From: Vanessa cardui
Lineage: Eukaryota > Arthropoda > Insecta > Lepidoptera > Nymphalidae
Assembly (NCBI RefSeq): GCF_905220365.1
Contig: NC_061136.1
Location: 14,239,702 to 14,303,701 of the forward strand
Length of the DNA stretch: 64,000 nt
Direction: 5' to 3'
Shown: piece by piece, positions 48,401-60,400 of the stretch
Layout: every line of letters starts with the position of its first letter
Position numbering within the stretch: the stretch's first letter is position 1
Translations under genes and position numbers: made by a program
The notes under the pieces: model-generated
The model's database searches: none
What the model was told of the DNA's origin: nothing
The model's input: only the letters and a program-made list of their open reading frames with translations

Positions 48401-51400
48401 CCGCAGCGTAGGTGTAAAACAAAAACATTTTAAGTCGTCGTCTTCGTTCAAGTCTTTTATTTGTTGCTAACATATTTATTTAACTACATGAAAAGATGGG
48501 GGGCACTATTCTACTACCCGGAACCACACGGGTATATTGTATATTTATATGTACCAGCTTTATATTATAGCAGTATTTTTAATTGTTATTTTTTAATTAA
48601 AATTAACAAAACAATTAAAAATTAATTAATTGTTAATTGTTACTAATACAGTTAACAATTAATTAATTGTTAGTTGTGATTTTCCACAATTACAATTGAT
48701 TAATTGTTAACTGTATTAGTAACAATTAACAATTAATTAATTGTTAATCTTTAATTGTTCTTGCAATTAAAATTTGCCCAACACTGTGCAAAACGAACTA
48801 CCCTTAATTTCTCCTTAATATATTCGCTCCATAAGATCGGTCAAAAGTTGAAGTGGAATTATTGAAAAGATTTAACGTTATCCCATCTCGCTGCTCCAGT
48901 GCGGGTGGATGGGTGGGTGGATACTAAATATTTTCATCCGATATATATGCTAGTTCACAATCATTCCTTTCACCACCGAGAATGGGATGAATTATAAACG
49001 TAAGTTAGGCATATACAAATCTAGTTAGTTTTATTTAGTATTTTAACTCGCTATCTTCGTTTAATATCGAAGTGTTGTAGCCACTATGCTCAAATCAAAT
49101 CTAAATCGATAAAATACAAAAAGGCGATAAAGATCTCTACGCTTAACAAAGCGATACTATATTGGTATAATGAATGGTAAAAAAACTCGTAAAACAGTCA
49201 ATACGTTCCATTAAATATGCACCTATATTGTATATTGGTTTTTCCAAAAATAAACTACGAGGTCATACAATAAGTACGAGGAATAAATAAGTGATTACTA
49301 GCATTGTATGTGACGCGTCAAGTTTTAATTTTTGAAACATGATAATTTTTTTAAAGATCCGTACAACTAACTCGAGACTCTTTTATATTATAGAAACATC
49401 CACCAAGTTTTATACATTCACGATTCAAGATAAACGCTCCGGTATAAATCTAGACTAAACATATTTAGATTAAAAATAGATTTTTCAGTGCGGCTTTCAA
49501 TTGAGTCTATATTCCGAAACAGTGTTACCCTTTTTTTAAGTCCTTCCTATTTAATAAACTATATATTATTAACAGAAACACTAGCATCTGACATCTTTGT
49601 ATTTTTTTTACTTCTACTGTCGTAGTATCCCAATGGTAGCGTCTGAATCACGTCGACAATTTTGTACGTTAGCTATAAACTAACATAAGATCAATAATTT
49701 TTTTTTGTTGGAAACAGTCTTTTCACTACGCAAATATATCTTGAGCAATATATTACAGATGTATATCAAATTTAAATACGATTTTTTTCTGGAATACTAA
49801 GTAAATGGTCATCATCAGCCATAGACAATGACGCTGTAAGAAATATTAACTATTCATCGTCAATGTTCCACCAACCTTGGGAACTAAGATGCTATGTCCC
49901 TTGCCTCTAGTTACAGTGGCTCACTCACCCTTCAAACCGAAACACAACAATACTGCGTATTGTTGTTTAGCGGTAGTGTCTAATGAGTGGGTGGTACCCA
50001 CCCAGTCGGGCTTGCACAAAGCCCTACCAATAAGTAAACGACTACGATTGTTGCATCATATCGGTACATTTCGTTTATCCAAAGCATTTCATTGTTGGGA
50101 AACAGTATTCTCGCGTGTGTGAACTGATTTCAGTGACGAGTCATGTATCTATGTGACGGCACTAGTGCTAGTGTTTGTGACTGATAAGTTATCGCACTCC
50201 ATGAGTGCCGCGCGCCGACGCTAATTGTCGCTAATCACATGCAATCGACTGTACTCGACGGTATCGCAACTTTACAATTTGTTTCATAATTAACTACGGT
50301 GTCCGATCAACGATAGTGATAATACTAATAGCCTGTTAGTTTCCCACTGCTGGGAAAAGTCTTCCTTTCTTCTTTGTTTTGGAGCCTACACCATCATATT
50401 TAGCCATATTGTTGAGATAAAAATATTGTAAATTTGAAAGATATATATAAGTCAGTGGGCCACGTGATTCGAGAAGAACGGCGTCCTCTAACCCCAGCGA
50501 AGATCTGTTGATGTTTAGTCAATGAGAAAATTGTATACCGCCATAAACAGAAAAAAGGTACGGCCTGTAACAGTAAAGCCGTATATGTTATACAATAAAA
50601 ATAACATAAACACATTGATGGGCAAAGCCCTCTTAGAGGAGTAAACTTAAACGAATCGAACCAGCATTGATGAAGAAGTTCACGTCTGTAAACAAGAACA
50701 CCTGTGCTATTCTTGTGAACCAATTTACTATGAGCTACCAGGTCACGTGGTGAAGACGCATGTCGACTTGATCTTGTAACATTTTGAAGGTCGACTTGAT
50801 ATTGTCCCATATCGACTAGTTCAATCATATTGATAATGTTTTGTTGTAAATGTGGTTACTTTAATCTCTCAGTTTCGGCCTGTAGAGCACCTCTGTCGAC
50901 ACTAACTCGGAAATAGAAAACGACCTCGAAATGTCATAAAATATTATCTCACAATTTTACACATGTACATCGCTACGTTGATTTGATAGTAAATATAAGG
51001 AAAGTTTTATGCAAGCCTGCCTGGTCAGGTTAGGTTAGTATATCCCTTACAATGCTAACGTCTACGGGTGCTGGCGAATATTATTCCCCGATGCCTTGTG
51101 AGTCTGTCTTCATATTTAAAATCGAGGAAATGAATAAATTTTACTCATAAATAATAAAGTAGTTAGTTATCAAAATGGTTTATTGTATAAAAACGAAAGT
51201 GCGTATATTTATATTATTGTGATTAGTTAACATGACTGCTTTTTTTAAATGTTGAAAAAAATAACTACTGAGTTTCTTGCCGGTTCCTCTCCGAATTTTT
51301 ATACAGCAGACATTTATAAATTTGTATATATCTACAAATTTTTTTTGTACGTTTCATTCATTTAGTAAGTTTCCATTGTTGACTAGAAATTAAATATCTG

Positions 51401-54400
51401 TGGGTCATTTTGATAGAAATGCTATCAGTTAATCTCAAGAGTCAGGCGTCTAAACGAAGCGACCTAAAATTTTGTTATATTAGCAGTTCCGTCATTGCAA
51501 ATAGTTGAGTCACAAATAATATATGTAAGTTTATCGCTTCGTAAGATGTTAAAAATGCCTTTATTTGTTTATTATCGGACTGATAATAATATTCGACTTG
51601 ATGCTGATAAAGTATAGTAATTATACTGTCGAAATACCTACGTGAATATCACTACTTCCGTTGCGAGTGATTCATTAATGTAATTTTGTAAGTAAAGGCC
51701 AGCTGCCTCTGTTTCAGGGATTCCTTCTCGAAGCAAGAATAGATATTCAATTATATATTAAACTGTATATACCTTCACTGTAAACTGTCTACGTACGATA
51801 AAAATTTTGAATATGCAAAGTCAAACTCAAACAACTTTATTCAATATAGAAGCATTACACTTTCTTATTGATGGTCAATTGAAACACTACCACCGGTTCG
51901 GAAAAGAAAATAACTATGACTATGTAATATGTAACTTAAAATTATAATATTCGAAAATTGGACGTTCTTAAACTTTAGTCTCAGGTCTCGGCAAGGTCCT
52001 GAATATTTATAGCCCAGTGATACATGAAAATAAAAATGTTATTTATATTCAATAGATATAAGATGTTGTATAGATATGTTATAGATGTGTTATATAGATG
52101 ATAAGAAAGCGTAATGTTAGTATTTGTGATTTGAGTAATTCGGTAATTGTAATCGGTAATTTTTGGTAAACAAAACCGGTGCGGTTGCATTAAATTTTAT
52201 TTTGTAATATGATTAATCAGAAATTCTTACAAAAACCAAATCGAATCCTTCGAAATCCATCGAAATTTAGTTTGATTTAAAAAGTATAAACAAGACATTA
52301 CTTTCGCCCGAACTCATATTTTCTCTATATCAAATGTTTATATTGTAAACTCTATTTCAGGAACGTATTCGAAGCGGGTTTATGTATACAGAAAACGTTG
52401 GTGGAAGGCAAGAACTACGATGAAATATCACCCTCACCACCAGGTTTGATTCAAAGTTTTAAGTATATAAGTATTTATTATACACGATTTAGTAGCTTAT
52501 GAAGTATTAAGTACTAAAGTTATGTGTTGAATGTCTGCAAGAATAGGTTCCAAAATTATATTTAACAATAGGCCAATGAGTAATAGTTCTCATCTTTACT
52601 AATATTACAAATTTGAAAGAAGCTCTGTCTGCATGTCTGTAGTCGCTCTTTCACGGCCAAACCGATGATTCATCAAATTCGGTATTTGATGAAATTTGGT
52701 GTGGAGCAAACTTGAACTCTAAGAACAGACATAAGCTACTTTTTTACCTAACCACACCCTAAAACCGAGCGAAGCCGCGGGGGAATATATAAGATTATTT
52801 ATTAGAAACATTAAGAAATACCATTGCAATTTAATGGCAGTATATTAAATGATGTTGTTACCTACTGAGGTGGTCCTCACGATGGTCCTCTCGTGGTACA
52901 CGGCTTCAACACAAGTTTAATCTTAAATAGTTACAAGGCAACATCAACCTTAGTAAACTCGTATAAAAATTTTGTCCAAAAGAAATAATTAACCGATATC
53001 AGTTTTGTCCAATAGAACGTCTTAAGAAACGGTCCAGCCTAAAGCTCGTCAGATCCAAGGAACGGGACTGGAAGGATGGCCAACGTGAATCCAGGGCGGA
53101 TTCCTTACCATCACCCAACCCTCAGGCCGGTGTGCCCACTTTGGTAAGAAATACTGTACTGTGTGTTTTTTTATGACAAAGATGGCAAACGAGCAGGAGG
53201 CTCACCTGATGGAAAGTGACTACCACCGCCCATGGACAACTGCAACACCAGGGTTGCAGGTGCGTTGCCGGCCTTTAAGAAAGGAGTAGGCTCTTTTCTT
53301 GAAGGTTCCCATGTCGTATCGGTTCGGAAAAACCGCCGGCGAAAGCTGGTTCCATAAAGTGGTTGTGCGAGGCAGCAAATGTGTGTGATGTTATACTTTA
53401 AGTATTACTGTCTGTTTTAATTTTCTAATTTTTTAACTAGTTGGTAGCATTGTGAAATAAACGATTATCTTCGTATAAATAAAATATTATCTTAGTCATT
53501 AAAACTTAATGTGTATTTTAATGCTACAGTTATTTGAACGCTCACGAAATGCATTTCTTCTTCATGCGTTTTATCGTCGATTTCAGGTGGAATCCTGCAG
53601 CCGCTTCATGTCGCTGACCTCTCGTCTCAAGTGTCGAGCGGCCTGCGAGAATGAGGTCCAAGAGAGGTGCTCGGACGAGGAGCTGCCAGCCAGCCGGGTC
53701 AACTTCCACAACACGTTCAGCATGCTCATTAACATGGGGAATATCGAGAAGGGGTGTCGGCGCACAGTGAGTTTGGCATTTCTATCTGTCTAGAAATAGT
53801 ATTATAGTAATATATTTTCTTATCAACAACACAGCAACAACAGCCTGTAAATTCCCACTCCCTCCCTTTGAGGAGAAGGTTTGGAACATATTCCACCACG
53901 CTGTTCCAATGCGGGTTGGTGGAATACACATGTGGCAGAATTTCTATGAAATTTGTCACATGCAGGTTTCTTCACGATGTTTTCCTTCACCGCTGAGCAC
54001 GAGATGAATTATAAAGATCAATTAGGCACATAAATCAGCGGTGCTTGCCTAGGTTTGAACCCGCAATCATCGGTTAAGATGCACGCGTTCTAACCACTGG
54101 GCCATCTCGATTTCTTATCGTTTAAATGAAAAAGTTTCCGAAAATTGGCAATAGATTTCGAGTTTTATAAAAAAATATATGAAACATATCTTAGTTTATT
54201 TTATTAAAGTATATTTGGATTGATTTTGGTACAAAGATCGGTAATGTTTCAGATAAGTCGCGAGGAGCAGGTCTGGCAGAACGAGCTGAAGGATCTCATC
54301 TGGCTGGAATTAAAAGCGAAGCTGGCGGGGCGCACGCTCAGCCAGCAGGACGCGTACCTCTGCGCGCAGAGGAACATTATTCCCTCCATTGTGCAAAGAA

Positions 54401-57400
54401 TTCAGGAGTACAAGTATGTTTGTCATTCCTGTAGGACCCTCCGGTCTCTCAATGATAATTATTATAGACTCGGGCTCACTGCTACCACACCTGGAGCGCA
54501 GACGTCCGTCTCGTACCTTGTTTGCAACACGACTCCCCGACAGTCTTGCTACCCCCTCCAGTGTGGTACGTGAGACAGTGTATTATATCTACTGTATAGA
54601 TACAAACACTACAATTTCGTCGGTAGTTTTTTATTATAGAAGAGTCTAAATTCTTGTTTATGTAGATAAAAAATTAAATTAAAAATTTCAGAAACCTCCG
54701 CCACAAAAAACATAAGCTACCTTTAAAAAATTAAAAACCGCTCCTAATTAAATAGTGTCACATGCTTACCTATCTGATCTTTTATCTGACACTTATTATT
54801 ATTTTGTACAATAGCGCTTTTTTTAATATTAATACATACGGTACTTAAGGATTAATTTTCTTTTATTATTTTTTACTTCTTAAAGGTAGCTTATGTTTTA
54901 TGTGGCGGGGCTTTCTGAAATTTTTTATTTAATTTTTTATCTAACATCTAAGAACACTCGCCTGTAAAACACCTATAATACAAAAAAAAAAAAAACTAAA
55001 TTTAAATCGGTTCATTCGTTCGGGAGCTATGATGCCACAGACACACAGACGGACAGAAACGTCAAACTTATAACACCTCTCTTATTGCGTCGGGTGTTAA
55101 AAAGTTAAAGCTCTGTGAAGTCCTAGGTGGCACTTATTGTCATAAAACAATGGTTACAGATTCGTGAATCCAGACCCCTGCAGGAATAGATCACAGAAGC
55201 TCGCCATAGACGGCTCCGACGACGAGCTGCCCGACCGACCCGACGGCGCGGACGACGACGACGAAGGTACCTTTGAATTTGACACTGATAGAAGTCTTAT
55301 AAACGGACGAAAACGAAAATGGGTCTACAGGATATAATAAAAATACTTGTATGATGCAGTGTGTGTTTGCTTCCTAATTTGTGTGCTAACCTTATTATAA
55401 TAAAATTCCACAGACATTTTTAACTTTGCCGTCTTGTAAATTCAAATCGTTTATAAAAAATACATTGGTGAAAAAAGCGTATTATTCGATACAAGATTTT
55501 GTAGATGATAAAAAAGCGTGGAATTAATACCTGTGGACTTCCAGGCAGGATATATTAATTTAATAATTGTATTAGTTTAAAAATTAACTAACACGACTGT
55601 ATTTTTTTAAATGTTGAAAAAGAGTAACTACTGAGTTTCTTGCCGGTTCTTCTCGGTCGAATCTACTTTCCGAACCGGTGGTAGCTTCACTTAATTGTTA
55701 AATGACGATTCAAAAGTGCTTGTAAAAGCCCACTTGAATAAAGTATACTTTGATTTTGATTAAAGTGAGGCAATCGTGTGCAGAGGGGCGCGTGGGTGCG
55801 AGGGCGGGCGGGGGCTGCGTGTCGGTGGACTGCGGGCGCTGCGCGCGCGCGGTGGGCGCGGCCATGCGCGACGTGGCGGCGCTGCTGGACGCGTACGACG
55901 CGGCGCTGGCGCTGTACCCGTCGGCCGCCGCCGCCGCCGCCGACCACCCCGCGCTGGGCGCCGCCGCGCTCGTGCACCGCCTGCGCGCCATGTGCCTGTG
56001 GTACAACACGGCGCAGCACATGCGCCTCAAGGTGCTGTCGGTGCGCCGCATGCTGCGCACGGCGCGCCGCAAGGCGCACGCCGCCGACGCCGGCAGCCGG
56101 TGAGCGCCCTTACTGACTCTCACTCGAGAGACGTTAGCGAGCGTTCCTTTATCAGCTGGCCTGCGATATATTGATATGTTGAAACGACTGGTTTCTTTCG
56201 CAGAAAATCGTCGGTGACCAGGTTACCCTGTCACGTTCGATTCAACGTCAGCAACGACACGAGCGACTCCAACAACAGCGACACCAGCGGTCACTCCGAG
56301 GGGAGAGAGTCGACGACAGAGGAGAGGAGAGACGTCGACAGTCCGACGGACTCCTCGAATAATCTAGAAAATGAGAGTTCGGATAGAGGGGAGGAGCAGG
56401 CCGACCCGAAGACGGATGTCACCGTCGAAGCTAAGGGGAACGACGTTCCAGACAGCGGTGAGTACCGAAGATGCTGAGCATTTTTTATGATGGTAGGGCT
56501 TTGTGCAAGCCCGTCTGGGTAGGTACCACCCACTCATCAGTTATTCTACCGCCAAACAACAGTACTCAGTATTGTTGTGTTCCGGTCTGAAGGGTGAATG
56601 AGCCAGTGTAACTACAGGCACAAGGGACATAACATCTTAGTTCCCAAGGTTGGTGGCACATTGACGATGTAAGGAATAGTTAATAATTCTTACAGCGTTA
56701 ATGTCTATGGGCGATGGTGATCACTTACCATCAGGTGGCCCATATGCTCGTCCGCCAACCTACACCATAAAAAAAAAAAAAAAATGAAAATTGTTTTGGG
56801 AGGTTCGGTTACGATGTAGTCTCTGTGGCAGGCTCGGTGGTGAGCGAGGCGGGAGAGGTGCGCGAGGCGGGCGAGGCGGGCGAGGCTCGCGTGGGGGAGA
56901 CGTACAGCAGCAACGAGAGCGGCTACACGTCGGAGGCGGAGCGCGACGCGCCGCACGACGTGTTCGAGCTGGGCCCGCTGGGCGACGTGGCGTGCCTGCG
57001 CCTGCTCGGCCGCTCCGCCGTGTCCGCCTACCGGTACGCGCCCACATTACCTTATTACCAATAGCATTTACATCTGAACGTAGACTTAAATGTTATAGTA
57101 GAGATGCACTAACTTTTATGAGACATTTGACTACATATACGCGCCCACATTACCTTATTAGCAATGGCAGATTTACATCTGAACGTAGACTTAAAAGTTA
57201 TAGTAGAGATGCACTAACTTTTCTGAGGCATTTGACTACATATTTCACTACCCTTTACACTTAAGCTTGTTCGCATATAAGTATACTGCTGATTTGAATC
57301 TCAGTCACTTCTCGATATAACTATGGCCAAATTACACTAACCTAGAATTAATAGAATAGAATTAATATTTCATTAAAATCTTCGAACTCTAGTTGGTGTA

Positions 57401-60400
57401 CCCCAAGGGACAAAAATGGGTCCACAATAATTTTAATGTTTACATTATTGATGATAAGAATTATATGTAGCAATATAATAATATAGCTTTATTTATTCCA
57501 TACATTACAAATAATAATACTAATCTTAATAAATACCTTACTTCATAGGATCATTTCTATAGTAAGCTCTTCACGAGATCAACACACTACGTGTGATCGT
57601 ATCAATATATACAAATTATTTAGTTGGTTTTGAATATATATGACGAAATTTGTAAATTAAACAGCGACTATCACCATGAGATGCTGAAGACACAAGGAGT
57701 GCGTCGCTGTCTGATGTTCATGAACAAGATGTGCAACAAACTACTCAATAAAGTGTATCTCACGCTGCTTGAGCCGCAGGTTAGTAGTCTCTACATAAAC
57801 GAATAAAATATGTTTAGTGTTTGTTAGGAGAGTCGAGATGGCCCAGTGGTTAGAACGCGTGCATCTTAACCGATGATTGCGGGTTCAAACCCTAGCCAGC
57901 ACCGCTGTTTCATGTGCTTAATTTGTCTTTATAATTCATCTCGTGCTCAGCGGTGAAGGAAAACATTGTGAGGAAACCTGCATGTGACAAATTTCATAGA
58001 AATTCTGCCACATGTGTATTACACCAACCCGCATTGGAAAAGCGTGGTGGAATATGTTCCAAACCTTCTCCTCAAAGGGAGAGGAGGCTTTTAGCCCAGC
58101 AGTGGGAATTTACAGGCTGTTGTTGTTGTTGTAAAGTACCTCAAACCCCGTGTTCAATACTGAGGTTACATATGTTTTATTTATTAATAATAATTTATAT
58201 CAATCTGTTAAATGACGTTTTCTGAAATCTGTAAATCTCGTTTGATTTTTCTATGCTTAAAATATTGAAGTAAATCGAAACATTATTTTTTTCGTTGTGA
58301 CGCTAACTCGCATTATATTACAGGCATAATGTAATGAGATGCGCGCGCAAGTGAATAGTTTTAGATCCATATCTATACCTGATAATAAGTGGTCACCTTC
58401 CTCAATAAATACTGAAATGGCTAACTCAAAAGGCTTCGGTCGAAACTCGGTGTAAGCTTTACAGGAAAGGAGATAACCACCTAATACTAGACAAAGGTTG
58501 TTCATAAGTGGCGCATTTGTAAGTTATTTCTTTAAAATGAATAACATAAAGATATCAACGATATGACCATTGTTATGCAGGCTGACAGTTTTGGGGAAGA
58601 GGATGCGTCGGATGTGTTTGAAGGCACCAAAGAAACAGATAACAAGGCTGACGACATTGAGGACGGTAACAACACGTATGAATTTCGCAGGTACGTATTT
58701 CAGTTGCGCTTTTTATGTAATAGGCGGATGCCTGCCACCTTAGGTTAAGTGGTCACCATCGCCCATAAGCATCGGCCCTGTATAACATTAACCATTTATT
58801 TCATAGTCAATGGGCAATTAACCTTGGCACCTAAACTGGAATGCAACAATACTAAATACCTGATGACTAAGTGGTACCTACCCAAGTAGACTTGGATAAA
58901 CCCCTATCATCTTTCTTTTTCTTTTCTTTTATGGTATAGGTTGGCGGACGAGCATATGGGCCACCTGATGGTAAGTGGTTACCATGGCCAATAGACAATG
59001 ATGCTGTAAGAAATAATAACCATTCCTTACATCGTCAATGTGCCACCAACCTTGGGAACTAAGATGCTATGTCCCTTGTGCGTGTAGTTACACTGGCTCA
59101 CTCACCTTTCAGACCGGAACACAACAATACTGAGTACTGTTATTTGGCGGTAGAATAACTGATGAGTGGGTGGTACCTACCCAGACGGGTTTGCACAAAG
59201 CCCTACTACCAAGAAATCATAGGTTTTTTTTAATGTATTTTTTTATTTTTTTTAGATATGGTTGCTGGAGTAAGGAGACTCTGTCCATGCGTTTGCCCTC
59301 CTATCGCAATCATTTCCTACTGCTGACCAGCATCAGTATGGAAGCAGTGCATGACTACCTCTCGCTGAGGATGGAGGGCAGACCCGAACACCCCTCTTGT
59401 CTCACGATCAAACAGGTAATTAAAAACTAATGATAAAAAAAATCAGGTCAATTGACAATGATTTCAAATTTAAAATGATTTATGCGTCACGGGACAGACC
59501 TCTCTGAGCCGCAGTACAAACCCCTGGATAGAGATATTATTAGATAGACACATTATTAGTTTTTTTTTTTAAATGACAAACGCGGTAGTTTTTTATTTTA
59601 ACTATGATAAATGTAAAATTTAGATTTTAAATTAATAAAGTTAACAATGATAATAATTAGTGATTGAATCTGCAGCTGATCCACGAGCTGAAGGAGGGTC
59701 TGGACATCTCGGCGGAGATGCGCGCGTCGTTCGCCCGCAACGTGCAGGCGGCGCTGGGCGGCGCCACGCCCGCCGCGCTGCGCCAGCTGCTGCACACCTA
59801 CGACGCCACCGTGGCCACCGCGCTGCAGCAGTACCTGTCCTACCTGCGCATCATGTCCGAGAAGGAGTCGCTCAGCCGCGCGCAGCTGGCCGGCGAGTGG
59901 GCCTTCACGCAGCGCCTGGCCGCGCGCGCGCCGCCCGCCGCCGCGCTCGCGCCCGCCGCCTTCGCGTGAGTACCGCTCGGGGGGGGCCGGGGGCCTCACG
60001 CAGCGCCTGGCCGCGCGCGCGCCGCCCGCCGCCGCGCTCGCGCCCGCCGCCTTCGCGTGAGTACCGCTCAGTGTAGGGGCCCGGGGGCCTCACGCAGCGC
60101 CTGGCCGCGCGCGCGCCGCCCGCCGCCGCGCTCGCGCCCGCCGCCTTCGCGTGAGTACCGCTCGGGGAGGGGAAGGTGCCTGTGGGCCCCACGCCTGGCC
60201 GCGCGCGTCCTATGCGAAAAGAGTTCGCTTAGAATTAACTTAATTCGGCAGTCCGAATTAACCGCTTATATAAGTGTTCTCGATCTTGACATAGTGATCT
60301 TACATATTAATGTTAGTTTCTTACCGTTACTTTCGTCCGCAGCGATATGGCCTGCAATCAGCTGAACAGGGTGCTCAACAGATTCGAGGAAAAGTTTGCC

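Noticed and set aside
50400..50828. 142-codon minus-strand frame in a kinase-gene intron
   Set aside because: No domain, no codon bias, no splice partner. Kept as chance unless transcripts show otherwise.
55687..56174. Several long Arg/Ala-rich frames overlapping a GC-rich exon
   Set aside because: Only the frame in phase with both flanking exons (ending DAGSR) is real; others arise because GC-rich DNA has few stops.
59598..60192. Long minus-strand Gly/Arg-rich frames
   Set aside because: Reverse reading of the GC-rich exon and its tandem copies.
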